DNA from: Malaciobacter marinus
GTDB taxonomy: Bacteria; Campylobacterota; Campylobacteria; Campylobacterales; Arcobacteraceae
Reading direction: 5' to 3'
Assembly: GCF_003544855.1 (NCBI RefSeq)
Contig: NZ_CP032101.1
Span: 248,001-312,000, forward strand
DNA: 64,000 nucleotides
A program made the position numbers and the translations under genes. Of the stretch, positions 1-8,650 are shown piece after piece. Positions within the stretch are counted from its first letter, which is position 1. Each line of letters starts with the position of its first letter. Below the pieces are notes generated by a model, which made no database searches, had not been told where the DNA came from, and worked only from the letters and a program-made list of their open reading frames with translations.

Positions 1-1030
1 CTCTTACTCTAAAAAGCCCATGCATTGCTCCACTCATTTCATGTCTATGAACAACACCATATTCAAAAAGTTTTTTAGGTAAATCTTTGTATGAAACTAA
101 ATCATTTTTGAAAATTTGAATATGACCAACACAGTTCATAGGCTTAATACCATACTCTTGTCCATCAATTTGTGTTAAATACATATTCTCTTTATAGTTT
201 TCATAGTGACCAGATGTTACCCATTGTTGAGCTTTTAAAATCTCTGGACCTCTTACAGGTTCATAACCTCTTACTCTATGAGCTTTATAAAGAATTTTTT
301 CTAATTTACTTCTAAGTCTTGCTCCATTTGGTAACCACATAGGAAGACCAGCTCCAACTTCATCATTGAATGTAAATAGTTCAAGCTCAGTTCCTAGTTT
401 TCTATGATCTCTTTTTTTTGCTTCTTCAAGCATTCTTACGTGATCATTTAACTCTTTTTTATCAAAAAATGCGATTCCATAAATTCTAGTGATCATTTCG
501 TTTTCTTCATCACCTCCAAGATAAGCACCTGCTACTCTTGTTAGTTTAAAACTTCTAATCATTCTAGTGTTAGGAACATGAGGACCTCGACATAAGTCTT
601 CAAAATCACCTTGTTTATATACTGTTAAGGTATCATCAGTAATATTTTTTAATACTGCTTGTTTAAGTTCATCGTTTGCAAACTTTTTTAGAATTTCATC
701 TTTGGTTGTTTCATATCTTTGAATTGGTAGCTTTGCATTTGCAAGCTCTTTCATTTTCTTTTCGATTTTTGGTAGATCTTCGTCCGTTATTTTAGAATCT
801 ACTTTAAAATCATAATAAAATCCCTCTTTTACAACAGGACCAACAAAGAATTTAGCTTCTGGATATAACTCTTTAATCGCTTGTGCCATAAGGTGTGCAC
901 AAGAGTGTCTTAATATTTCTAAAGATTCAACAGAGTTATCATTTCTTATCTCTTCTCCAGTTATATTTAAAGCTTCCGCAGTTTGAAGGTCATAAATTTT
1001 ACCTTCACTTAATACACCAATTGGTTCCAA
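1..1030 (-). CDS. thrS: Threonine-tRNA ligase, 3' end beyond the window
   Basis: Charges tRNA-Thr with threonine in the cytoplasm. About 343 N-terminal residues are visible; the rest, with most of the catalytic core, runs off the left edge. The start is a TTG at 1030-1028 preceded by AAGGAA at good spacing. Recognisable are the editing-domain segment SLEILRHSCAHLMAQAIKELYP, the segment FEDLCRGPHVPNTR, and KPMNCVGH, whose Cys is a zinc ligand of the catalytic site. Only about 28 residues precede the editing domain, so a full TGS domain is missing; I recall the same in Campylobacter ThrS, so this looks lineage-typical rather than truncated. infC, rpmI and rplT usually follow thrS in this phylum but lie outside the window. 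Confidence 0.95.
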   Translation of the reverse strand, partial: MEPIGVLSEGKIYDLQTAEALNITGEEIRNDNSVESLEILRHSCAHLMAQAIKELYPEAKFFVGPVVKEGFYYDFKVDSKITDEDLPKIEKKMKELANAKLPIQRYETTKDEILKKFANDELKQAVLKNITDDTLTVYKQGDFEDLCRGPHVPNTRMIRSFKLTRVAGAYLGGDEENEMITRIYGIAFFDKKELNDHVRMLEEAKKRDHRKLGTELELFTFNDEVGAGLPMWLPNGARLRSKLEKILYKAHRVRGYEPVRGPEILKAQQWVTSGHYENYKENMYLTQIDGQEYGIKPMNCVGHIQIFKNDLVSYKDLPKKLFEYGVVHRHEMSGAMHGLFRVR

Positions 1031-1153
1031 TAATTTCCTTTTCTTAATAAATTTTGCATTTGCAATTTTATAGAATTTCGTACATTTTAGCGCATTTGCA
1101 CTTAAATTTAATCTTAATATTAGGTTATTAATAAATTTTAGGTAGAATATGGA

Positions 1154-1666
1154 ATGATTTTAAACTTATCGAAGATAAAAACAGAAGCCTTATTATTGTT
1201 TTGCAAAGATTTAATAACTACATATAAAGATAGTAGTGAAAAGATTTTTGATATAGATGAAAAAGTTGATAAATATATCAATTCTATAAGTGAAGATATT
1301 TTAAAACAGATTAATAATGTCACTTTTGATAGTGAGCATTATCTTAAAAATAGAAATCACTATAGAATAAAAGCAGTTTTAAATGCATATAACTTTATAA
1401 ATAAAGAGATATCAAAGTATTTAAGTAAAAATAGTACTTTTAATCCAGCTATGTTGTATTTAGCATTGCTTGCTGTATGGTTTAAAGAATTAGATAAAGA
1501 AAGAGATTCCAAAGAGTTTATTTATTTTACAATTTTTCCTTATGCAAATATGTATGATAAACTTTTATTGGAAGTAAAAGATGAAGAGTTTAAAAAAGTA
1601 AATATTGCTATGATGAATATTGCTGAAACTACAATTGTAAATTTAGATAGAGTCTCTTTAAAATAA
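1154..1666 (+). CDS. Conserved hypothetical protein, 170 aa
   Basis: I do not recognise a family. The product is a soluble, probably mainly helical protein rich in Lys, Asn and Ile, without signal peptide, membrane segment or Cys cluster. It lies divergently from thrS with a 123-bp gap, and its stop codon sits inside a 12-nt hairpin loop that may end transcription. The start chosen is the ATG at 1154; a nearby ATG at 1149 is out of frame, and the upstream TAGG is a weak ribosome binding site. Codon use matches its neighbours. No operon partner is apparent, so context gives no function. Confidence 0.75.
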   Translation: MILNLSKIKTEALLLFCKDLITTYKDSSEKIFDIDEKVDKYINSISEDILKQINNVTFDSEHYLKNRNHYRIKAVLNAYNFINKEISKYLSKNSTFNPAMLYLALLAVWFKELDKERDSKEFIYFTIFPYANMYDKLLLEVKDEEFKKVNIAMMNIAETTIVNLDRVSLK

Positions 1667-1677
1667 GACTCTATCTA
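1644..1677. terminator. Hairpin between convergent genes
   Basis: An 11-bp perfect inverted repeat (arms 1644-1654 and 1667-1677, arm TAGATAGAGTC) with a 12-nt loop spans the stop codon of the 170-aa gene and lies just beyond the stop of the convergent DUF3373 gene. Neither side has a clean T-run, so termination could be weak or factor-assisted. Its position between two convergent genes is the main support. Confidence 0.5.
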
Positions 1678-1682
1678 CAAAA

Positions 1683-3185
1683 CTAGAATCTATATCTAAT
1701 ATTTGCTGTAATATTTTGTGCTTCTTCAACATTATTATCTCTAATATTTGTTGGTTCACCTAAGTCTCCAAAGAAACCATTACTTCCTGCATAATCATAT
1801 TTTATATGTGTATATCTAAGAGAAAAACTTAAAGCATCAGTTAACTTTTGATTTCTATAAACTTCCCATGCCGTACCACGTGCTGCTATTTTACTTCCAG
1901 CCATAGTATCTTCACCATAAGTCATAGGTCTCCAGTATTTACTACCTTTATTCCATTCAATTCCTACTCTTGCACTATCAGTTATTGGACAAGGCATATT
2001 TGCTCCAATCCAAAATGAGTGACCAGTTTCAGAATCTGTAGAACCAAGCATCGCATTACCTCCATCAGGACTTGTTTTACTCATGGCATATGAAGCAAAA
2101 ATAGTGGTATCATCTAAAAAGTCTGAAATTCCACTTCCAATACCCCATGCTTTAAACATAACAGTAGCTAATTGTATATCACCGAAATTATCAAATTTAC
2201 CTGTTGTTGGACTTGCATTTCCTTTATTGTCAATGCTCCCTTCCATACCTATTAAGTTCCAAGCTTTTGCATAGTTCATGTGAATAGAGTATTGCCCATC
2301 ATCATAAGGAACAAAAATAACTCCAGCCATGTCAACATTTTCTGATGTGTCATTATCTTTCATATAATCTAAACCATCAGCAGAGAATCTAAGTTTTGCA
2401 TTTGTAAGACCTCTTCCTGCACAAAACTTAAGCCACATACCACTAACACCTGTTATTTTGTCAAGGTTAAATCTTGCACTAGCTCCATCAAACTCAACAT
2501 TTACAGTGTGTGATAGTGCTGATTTTCTACTTTGATCAGCTCTAAAGTTTATTCCTAATCCATCAGTTGAAGGTCTTCTTCCAACACTTGCAGTCCAAGA
2601 AACATCACTATTTCCTAAAAATGAGTCATTTTTATATAACCAATAAGCCTCTTTTACTTTTAGGCTATTATCATTTGTAGCAGCTTCATTTGTAACCCAA
2701 TCAAAGTTGGCATTATTTGGAGTATCAACTTTATTATCTCCAAAAAGTTTGTTATATGATAGTGTTCCATAGAAGATTGAATTATCATCAGCTTGGAATT
2801 TCATTCCTAACCAAAGTCTATTTGAAAAAATCGCTTCATTTGAAACTTTTTTACCATTTCCTAATTTGTACTGAACATTATCATATTGAGTTCTAAAATC
2901 AATATCCCACTTAATGTTATCACCAGCATCATGTGCTTTAACATCTTGAATTTTTCTTGAATTTCTATCAACATTTTTTTCAAGTTTCGTAAATCTTTTA
3001 TCTGTAAAGCTTTTCTCTAGATTAGATACTTTAGTTTCGTTTGAATTTAGTTTTGTTTCAAGCATTTGTATTTGTTTTTTTAATAATTGTATTTGTTTAA
3101 GCATTTCATTATTTGATGTATCAGAAGCAAATAAAGAACTACTTAATGCTACAGCGGTAGAAAGTCCTATTATAGTCTTTTTCAT
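1683..3185 (-). CDS. DUF3373 outer-membrane beta-barrel protein
   Basis: A 500-residue predicted outer-membrane protein, probably porin-like; the substrate is unknown. An N-terminal signal peptide (about residues 1-20, ending SSLFA) is followed by a heptad-rich coiled coil (about 25-75), then a long alternating polar/aromatic region ending NIRYRF with the C-terminal Phe typical of BAM-inserted barrels. The conserved segment VGRRPSTDGLG and the overall length fit DUF3373, a family I know mainly from Campylobacterota. The start has AAGGGA upstream. It is monocistronic between a convergent hypothetical gene and the cytochrome-like gene, from which it is separated by a terminator. The coiled coil could form a periplasmic, peptidoglycan-facing stalk, but this is inference. 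Confidence 0.8.
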   Translation of the reverse strand: MKKTIIGLSTAVALSSSLFASDTSNNEMLKQIQLLKKQIQMLETKLNSNETKVSNLEKSFTDKRFTKLEKNVDRNSRKIQDVKAHDAGDNIKWDIDFRTQYDNVQYKLGNGKKVSNEAIFSNRLWLGMKFQADDNSIFYGTLSYNKLFGDNKVDTPNNANFDWVTNEAATNDNSLKVKEAYWLYKNDSFLGNSDVSWTASVGRRPSTDGLGINFRADQSRKSALSHTVNVEFDGASARFNLDKITGVSGMWLKFCAGRGLTNAKLRFSADGLDYMKDNDTSENVDMAGVIFVPYDDGQYSIHMNYAKAWNLIGMEGSIDNKGNASPTTGKFDNFGDIQLATVMFKAWGIGSGISDFLDDTTIFASYAMSKTSPDGGNAMLGSTDSETGHSFWIGANMPCPITDSARVGIEWNKGSKYWRPMTYGEDTMAGSKIAARGTAWEVYRNQKLTDALSFSLRYTHIKYDYAGSNGFFGDLGEPTNIRDNNVEEAQNITANIRYRF

Positions 3186-3320
3186 ATCTTGTCCCTTTGT
3201 GTGTTATAAAAATAATAATCAAAACTTATAGTAGTGATTTTTATTTATCTTATAATTATTATATAACTTTAGCTTTTAATAGGTGCTTAATGAAGTATTA
3301 TTTTTTATTATAATAAACAT

Positions 3321-3353
3321 AAAAAAAGGGAAGTAACATAAGCTACTTCCCTT
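3321..3353 (-). terminator. Rho-independent terminator of the cytochrome-like gene
   Basis: A 10-bp perfect stem (arms 3326-3335 and 3344-3353, AAGGGAAGTA / TACTTCCCTT) has an 8-nt loop and is followed, reading the minus strand, by a run of eight T. It lies just past the stop of the gene at 3371 and separates it from the downstream DUF3373 gene. Confidence 0.9.
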
Positions 3354-3370
3354 AAAAATATTTTATAAGA

Positions 3371-3694
3371 TTAGCAAGATGGAACATTTCCTGAATCATT
3401 TGCATAGTCATATGCAAAATCAAAAAGATGATCTTGCCAACTTTGTTTAATTGAACCTTTTTTTACTTTTGGACATATTTTAATTATTTCATTTTCAAAA
3501 TTTCCAGAATCTTTAATCTCTTTCCATTCATCTTGTGAATGTTTTGCAGCGAATTTATCTCCATTCATTCCACAAGGAGATTTTAATTTTTTAATAAAAA
3601 TCTTTTGTCCTTTTCTTGAATCTGCTGATGCAGTTGATGCAGCTACTCCTAGTACTAATGCAGCAGCAAGAGCTATTTTTGCGAATTTTGTCAT
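3371..3694 (-). CDS. Periplasmic cytochrome c-like protein without haem motif
   Basis: A 107-residue secreted protein with a clear signal peptide (cleavage near ASA-DS, residue 24). The segments RKGQKIFIKKLKSPCG and the tail HLFDFAYDYANDSGNVPSC match small proteins that I recall being annotated as cytochrome c in Arcobacter and Sulfurimonas. No CxxCH haem-attachment motif exists here: the only cysteines are C41, C74 and C107. It could therefore be a haem-free relative with a disulfide, or bind a cofactor differently. The start ATG has an AGGAG site and a TATAAT-type -10 on the minus strand at 3731-3726. It is expressed alone with its own terminator. Confidence 0.7.
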   Translation of the reverse strand: MTKFAKIALAAALVLGVAASTASADSRKGQKIFIKKLKSPCGMNGDKFAAKHSQDEWKEIKDSGNFENEIIKICPKVKKGSIKQSWQDHLFDFAYDYANDSGNVPSC

Positions 3695-3786
3695 TGTAAT
3701 TTCTCCTAATTTAAATTTGGGTACAATTATATTTTATTAATATAAAAAACCAAGACGAAAATATTATAACATAAAGTGAATTAATT

Positions 3787-5115
3787 GTGAAGTACTTTTT
3801 ATTAAAACAAGTAGTAGAATATTTGAAAGAAAACGCCCATATTATAAAGCTTATAAAGCGAATTGACAATAATATAATTATAATTGAATTTAATAATAAT
3901 AACACATTATATTTTGATATGACTAAGGGGCAAAGTCTAATTTATAAGAAAAAAGATAGAGCAAATGCTAAAAAAGATTATAATGCACCTTTTGATGTAT
4001 TGCTTCAAAAAAGGTTTACAAATTCAAAAATTGAATATATAAATATATACAATGAAGATAAAGTAATAAATATTAAAGTAAATTCATCCTCATCTTACAA
4101 GAAGCTAACAACAATTTTACAACTAGAATTTACTGGAAAACATACAAATATTATTATTTTAGATGAAGATAGAGTAGTTTTAGAAGCATTAAGACATGTT
4201 GATGAGTTCTCTTCAAGTAGAATTGTAAAAACAGGGCATAAACTAGATGAGATACCAAGGCAAAAGTTTCAATTTGTACAAGGACATGAAGAGAATATTG
4301 AAGAGTATTTATATAAAGTTTATGAAACAAAAGAACAAAACTTTTTAGATAATTTAAAAAAACAAAAAATAGTAGGAATACAAAAGAAATTAAAAAAACT
4401 TAAAGATTTAATTGATTCACTTCCTCAAAAAGAAAAACTAACAGAAGAATCAAATTTATTATACAAAAATGCAAGTATAATTTTAAGTAATTTACATAGT
4501 ATAAAACCCTATCAAAAAACTTTAGAAACCAATGACTATGAAGGAAATAAAATTAAAATTGAGTTGCAATCTAGCATGAATGCTTCAACATATTCAAATG
4601 AATTATTTAAAAAAGCAAAAAGATTAAAACAAAAAGCACTTAATATCTCAATTGAAAAAAGTAGCTTAATGCAAAAATATGAATTTTTATTAAAAATGAA
4701 ATCAAATGTACAAAAATGTACAAATATTGATGAATTAGAGTTTTTATTACCTAAAAAACAAAAGAATCAAACAAAAACAGTAAAACAACAAAATTATGAA
4801 AATTTCTTTTTCAATGGTTATAAAATAATGCTAGGTAGAAATGAACGAGAAAATATTTATTTATTAAAAAACTCAAAAGCAAGTGATTTTTGGTTTCATT
4901 TAAAAGATAGAACATCTTGCCATGTAATAGTTCAAAATAGTAAAAAAACAATTCCAGATGAGGTAATAGTAAAAGCAGCCCAATTATGTGCAAAGTTTTC
5001 AGTAGAGTTCTCAGGAAATTATTTAATTGATTATACGCAAAGAAGAAATGTAAAAATTCAAAGTGGCTCAAATGTTTTATATAATCCTTATACAACAATT
5101 GAAGTTGATATATAA
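3787..5115 (+). CDS. rqcH: NFACT family protein, RqcH-like
   Basis: Member of the NFACT/RqcH family, often labelled fibronectin-binding protein. Studied bacterial RqcH binds stalled large ribosomal subunits and adds C-terminal alanine tails to nascent chains. Visible are an NFACT-N-like region (about 1-190), a Lys-rich coiled coil (about 195-300) and a C-terminal NFACT-R domain (about 330-430) with GYKIMLGRN and DFWFHLKDRTSCHVIV. At 442 aa it is shorter than Firmicute RqcH (about 570), which I recall as normal for this phylum (C. jejuni Cj1349c). The start is a GTG with only a weak ribosome binding site. In C. jejuni the homologue lies near cdsA-dxr, as here. The RQC role is inferred from the family. 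Confidence 0.85.
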   Translation: MKYFLLKQVVEYLKENAHIIKLIKRIDNNIIIIEFNNNNTLYFDMTKGQSLIYKKKDRANAKKDYNAPFDVLLQKRFTNSKIEYINIYNEDKVINIKVNSSSSYKKLTTILQLEFTGKHTNIIILDEDRVVLEALRHVDEFSSSRIVKTGHKLDEIPRQKFQFVQGHEENIEEYLYKVYETKEQNFLDNLKKQKIVGIQKKLKKLKDLIDSLPQKEKLTEESNLLYKNASIILSNLHSIKPYQKTLETNDYEGNKIKIELQSSMNASTYSNELFKKAKRLKQKALNISIEKSSLMQKYEFLLKMKSNVQKCTNIDELEFLLPKKQKNQTKTVKQQNYENFFFNGYKIMLGRNERENIYLLKNSKASDFWFHLKDRTSCHVIVQNSKKTIPDEVIVKAAQLCAKFSVEFSGNYLIDYTQRRNVKIQSGSNVLYNPYTTIEVDI

Positions 5116-5250
5116 TTATTTATTTTTAAATATAATTTTTTTATGAGAAAATAAAAAAATAATGAATTTTTACTTAAACATATCTTTATTTTTTAGAATA
5201 TTTTATGACTTTTTTGATAATATTTCATGACCAATATCAAGGAGGAAATA

Positions 5251-5994
5251 TTGAAAAGTTATATTAAAATTGGATTACTTACTTTAAGTTCAATTTTTAT
5301 TATCTCGTTATTTACAGGTTGTGGAGCTTTACATACGGCAATTAAGAAAAGAAACTTAGATGTTCAAACAAAAATGAGTGACTCAATTTTCTTAGAGCCA
5401 GTTGCTCCAGAAAAGCAAATCGTTTATGTAAGAGTTAGAAATACTACTGATAAAGCTATCGATGTAGAAAGTGAAGTTAAAACTGCTTTTGAAAAAAGAG
5501 GATTTAAAATTACTAGAAATCCAAAAGAAGCACAATTTATGGTTCAAGCTAACTTACTTCAAGTTGGTAAAAGTGATGCAAGAACAGCAAGAAGTGCACT
5601 AGAGTCTGGATTTGGTGGAGTTGTTCTAGGAGCAGGAATCGCAGCTGCAAGTGGAGCAAATAGTGCTAAATCATATGCAGCTGGTGGACTTATTGGTGGT
5701 TTAGTTGCTTCTGTTGCAGATGCAATGGTTGATGACACTTATTATACAATGATAACTGATGTAGAGATTAGACAAAGACCCTTAGAAGGTGAAACAATTA
5801 TTCAAAACGCAAATGCCAATTCAAAACAAGGTATGTCTGCAAATGTTAATCAAAAAATCAATACTAAAAATGCAAGATGGAAAATCTTTAGAACAAGAGT
5901 AGTTAGTACAGCAAATAAAGTAAATTTAGAATTTACAGAAGCAAAACCTAAACTTGTTGAGGGATTAACTAGATCTCTTTCTGGTATTTTATAA
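5251..5994 (+). CDS. TraT-like outer-membrane lipoprotein
   Basis: Homologue of TraT, the F-plasmid surface-exclusion and serum-resistance lipoprotein; chromosomal copies have no established role. I chose the TTG at 5251 because GGAGG (5241-5245) lies at ideal spacing and the result is a clean lipoprotein signal peptide with lipobox FTGC (Cys24). An upstream ATG at 5227 in the same frame would add eight residues. After the lipobox come CGALHTAIKKRNLDVQ and IFLEPV, conserved in TraT, and a Gly/Ala-rich hydrophobic segment (about 120-160) thought to insert in the membrane. It is monocistronic, with a strong hairpin directly after its stop. No conjugation genes surround it. Confidence 0.9.
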   Translation: MKSYIKIGLLTLSSIFIISLFTGCGALHTAIKKRNLDVQTKMSDSIFLEPVAPEKQIVYVRVRNTTDKAIDVESEVKTAFEKRGFKITRNPKEAQFMVQANLLQVGKSDARTARSALESGFGGVVLGAGIAAASGANSAKSYAAGGLIGGLVASVADAMVDDTYYTMITDVEIRQRPLEGETIIQNANANSKQGMSANVNQKINTKNARWKIFRTRVVSTANKVNLEFTEAKPKLVEGLTRSLSGIL

Positions 5995-5995
5995 T

Positions 5996-6023
5996 ATAAG
6001 AAACCTAATTTTAGGTTTCTTAT
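5996..6023 (+). terminator. Terminator after the TraT-like gene
   Basis: A 13-bp perfect stem (arms 5996-6008 and 6011-6023, core AAGAAACCTAA) with a 2-nt spacer begins right after the TAA and is followed by a T-rich tail (TATTATTAC). Confidence 0.8.
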
Positions 6024-6125
6024 TATTACAACTAAATTTCTACTTAAATTACTTAAACTTATTTTTCACCAAATCAAAAGTGATAACATGCTAAACTTTT
6101 AACTATTTTACTTTTAGGGAAATTA

Positions 6126-6884
6126 ATGTCAAATTTAATAAAAGATAGTTCAACAAGGATAAAAACAGCACTTGTTTTATTTTTAGTATTTATGCTAGTA
6201 AGTTACTTAGATATATTTTTTATCACATGGTTATTTTTAGGAATTTTTATGATAGTTGGAGTAAGTGAAGCAATGAAACTATTTCAAGTAAAAAGCTATA
6301 TTGTTTATCAAATAGCTTTAATTTCATGGCTTATAGCTTATTTTTATAAAGATTCTGAAAATTTGATTTTTTTAGCTTTAGTAATCATTGCTTCTGTTTT
6401 AGCATATACAAAAGATATTGATAAAAAAACTTTTTTACCATTACTTTATCCTTTGGCTTCATTTTTAATTTTATTATCCCTTTACAATGATTTTGGAATA
6501 CAAATTCTGTGGTGGATTTTATTTATAGTTGCAACTACAGATACAGGTGCATATTTTATTGGAAAAAGTATTGGGAAAACAAAGTTTTGCCAAACAAGTC
6601 CAAATAAAACACTTGAGGGAGTAATTGCTGGAGTAATATTTGGTTCTTTAATTGGAGCACTTTTTGCAATTTCAAATATTTCATATTTTCAAGCTTTTTT
6701 AATTTCATTTATAGTAGCAATTGCTTCTATTTTTGGGGACTTATTTGAAAGTTATTTAAAAAGAGAGGCTAAGGTTAAAGATAGTGGAGACATATTACCA
6801 GGTCATGGTGGAGTATTAGATAGAACAGATGGATACTTATTCGCCTCAGTTGTAATGTTAGTTGTATTAAGAGCAGCAGTTTGA
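6126..6884 (+). CDS. cdsA: Phosphatidate cytidylyltransferase
   Basis: Makes CDP-diacylglycerol from phosphatidate and CTP at the inner membrane, the branch point of phospholipid synthesis. The 252-aa product has about seven to eight hydrophobic segments and ends with the CdsA signature region KREAKVKDSGDILPGHGG followed by DRTDG. An AGGGA precedes the ATG. The stop overlaps the TTG start of dxr (TTGA at 6881-6884), so the two are translationally coupled; the cdsA-dxr order is also known in Campylobacter. A promoter probably lies in the 100 bp after the upstream terminator. Confidence 0.96.
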   Translation: MSNLIKDSSTRIKTALVLFLVFMLVSYLDIFFITWLFLGIFMIVGVSEAMKLFQVKSYIVYQIALISWLIAYFYKDSENLIFLALVIIASVLAYTKDIDKKTFLPLLYPLASFLILLSLYNDFGIQILWWILFIVATTDTGAYFIGKSIGKTKFCQTSPNKTLEGVIAGVIFGSLIGALFAISNISYFQAFLISFIVAIASIFGDLFESYLKREAKVKDSGDILPGHGGVLDRTDGYLFASVVMLVVLRAAV

Positions 6885-7948
6885 TAGTATTAGGAAGTAC
6901 AGGCTCAATTGGGGTAAATACTCTAAATGTTGCAAGAAAGTTTAATTTAGATGTTGAGGTTCTAGTTGCAGGTACTAATATTAAACTTTTAAATGAACAG
7001 ATAAAAGAGTTTAATCCCAAAAGAGTTGTAATAGCAAAAAAAGAACATATAAAAGATGTAAATCATCAAAATGTTTTTTTTGGAGAAAGTGCAATTTTAG
7101 ATGCTATTGAAAATAGTAATTCTAAAACAGTAGTAAATGCATTAGTTGGTTTTTTAGGATTAAAACCAACATTAAAAGCGATAAAATGTGGTAAAAAATT
7201 AGCTTTAGCAAATAAAGAGTCTTTAGTTGTAGCAGGAAAATTTATAGATCAAACAAATTTAAGTGCAATTGATAGTGAACACTTTGGTTTATGGTATTTA
7301 TTACAAAATAAAAAAGTTGACTCTATGCTAATTACTGCAAGTGGAGGCTCTTTTAGAGACTATGATATAAATGATTTAAAAAATGTATCTATTAAAGAAG
7401 CATTGGAACACCCAAATTGGTCAATGGGAAATAAAATTACTATTGATAGTGCTACAATGACAAATAAAATGTTTGAATTACTTGAAGCAAAGTGGTTGTT
7501 TAATACAAGAAAATTAGATGCGATAATTGAAACAAAATCACTTATTCATGCACTAATAAATTTTACAGATGGAAGTACAACAGCACATATTGCAAATGCA
7601 TCAATGCAACTTCCAATTGCATATGCAATTTTAGGAAAAGTTGAAGAGCCAATTTTAAAGCCAGTTGATTTACTTGATGTTGCTTCTTTTGAGTTTAAAA
7701 AAATAGAAGAAAATAGATATCCAATTTGGCAAATAAAAGATGAAGTTTTAAGCAATCCTGACCTAGGAGTTGTAATAAATGCTGCAAATGAAGTTGCTGT
7801 TTCTAAGTTTTTAAATAGTCAAATAGGCTTTTTAGATGTATCCAAAATTACACTTGATGCAGTGAATAGATTTAATAAACCAATTATAAATAATATAGAT
7901 GATATTTATGAAATAGACAAAGAAGTGAGAAATTATTGTGAGTCTTGA
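6881..7948 (+). CDS. dxr: 1-deoxy-D-xylulose 5-phosphate reductoisomerase
   Basis: Second step of the MEP isoprenoid pathway: NADPH-dependent rearrangement and reduction of DXP to MEP. At 355 aa it has the expected length. Motifs are the NADPH loop GSTGSIG (about 5-11), NKESLV, the substrate and metal region SGGSF, and HPNWSMGNKITIDSATM. The TTG at 6881 overlaps the cdsA stop; no better start exists because the NADPH loop begins at residue 5. The downstream gene starts inside its 3' end. dxs, the first step of the same pathway, lies 43 kb away in this window. Confidence 0.97.
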   Translation: MIVLGSTGSIGVNTLNVARKFNLDVEVLVAGTNIKLLNEQIKEFNPKRVVIAKKEHIKDVNHQNVFFGESAILDAIENSNSKTVVNALVGFLGLKPTLKAIKCGKKLALANKESLVVAGKFIDQTNLSAIDSEHFGLWYLLQNKKVDSMLITASGGSFRDYDINDLKNVSIKEALEHPNWSMGNKITIDSATMTNKMFELLEAKWLFNTRKLDAIIETKSLIHALINFTDGSTTAHIANASMQLPIAYAILGKVEEPILKPVDLLDVASFEFKKIEENRYPIWQIKDEVLSNPDLGVVINAANEVAVSKFLNSQIGFLDVSKITLDAVNRFNKPIINNIDDIYEIDKEVRNYCES

Positions 7949-8213
7949 TTTACTTATACCTTTTCTTATTTTAATAATTTTGGTAATATACTTAATATTT
8001 ACAAGAAGTAAGTTTGAAAAAGAGATTTTAAACTCTTATGAACATAAATTTGAACAATGGAAGAAACATAATAGTTCAAATGAAGAAAAAATAGAGCATA
8101 AAGAGCTTGTAGGACTTGTTTTTAAAACAGGTTATAAAATTGATATTGAGCTTTTTGAAAAAAGTGTAACAAGACAGTTAGAAAAGGGTAAATTTAGTAT
8201 AAAGGCTAAATAG
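7938..8213 (+). CDS. Small single-pass membrane protein, 91 aa
   Basis: I do not recognise a family. The N-terminus is one strong hydrophobic segment (about residues 4-23), followed by a charged, helical cytoplasmic or periplasmic part with many Lys and Glu. The GTG start at 7938 overlaps the dxr stop by 11 bp, and its own stop (TAG) overlaps the GTG of the next gene, so it is embedded in a translationally coupled dxr-to-tsaD run. Because of this coupling I regard it as a real gene. Function unknown. Confidence 0.8.
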   Translation: MSLDLLIPFLILIILVIYLIFTRSKFEKEILNSYEHKFEQWKKHNSSNEEKIEHKELVGLVFKTGYKIDIELFEKSVTRQLEKGKFSIKAK

Positions 8214-8641
8214 TGAAACTGATATTTTTCTTATTAATTGTTGGTTCTTTGTATGCAAATAATTTTCAAAGAAACCATAATTTAAAAGTAGTAATTGACA
8301 AAAAAAATAATTTGATGTGGCAAGATGATATTAGTGTTATAAAAATTAAAAAAACCCATGAACAAGCACCAATATATTGCCAAAACTTAAAACATGCAGG
8401 TTTTTTTAATTGGAGAATTCCTGATATTGAAGAGTTTAAATTAATAGTTGATAAGAAAAATGAGTTAAATTATATTAATAGAGCTTTTAGATATAACGTT
8501 CCAGATGGATATTGGGCAAATAAAGCCCATTGGAGAACACTATGGTATTATGCTGATTATATGCATTTTATAAGTGGAACAGCATATTTTGATAGTAGAC
8601 ATAAGAAAAAATATATTAGATGTATAAGAGATACAAAGTAA
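8213..8641 (+). CDS. Secreted DUF1566 (Lcl C-terminal)-like protein
   Basis: A 142-residue exported protein: signal peptide about 1-15 (ending SLYA), then one DUF1566-type domain. Characteristic elements are NLMWQDD near residue 33, the Cys-containing YCQNL, GFFNWRIPDIEEFKLIVD and the terminal RCIRD with a second Cys, which may pair with the first. The domain is common in secreted and surface proteins of low-GC Campylobacterota, and no enzymatic role is known to me. The GTG start overlaps the previous stop by one base. Confidence 0.7.
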   Translation: MKLIFFLLIVGSLYANNFQRNHNLKVVIDKKNNLMWQDDISVIKIKKTHEQAPIYCQNLKHAGFFNWRIPDIEEFKLIVDKKNELNYINRAFRYNVPDGYWANKAHWRTLWYYADYMHFISGTAYFDSRHKKKYIRCIRDTK

Positions 8642-8650
8642 GGAAGGATT

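Noticed and set aside
5227-5250. ATG start for the TraT-like gene
   Set aside because: The TTG at 5251 has a perfect GGAGG at ideal spacing and gives a proper lipoprotein signal.
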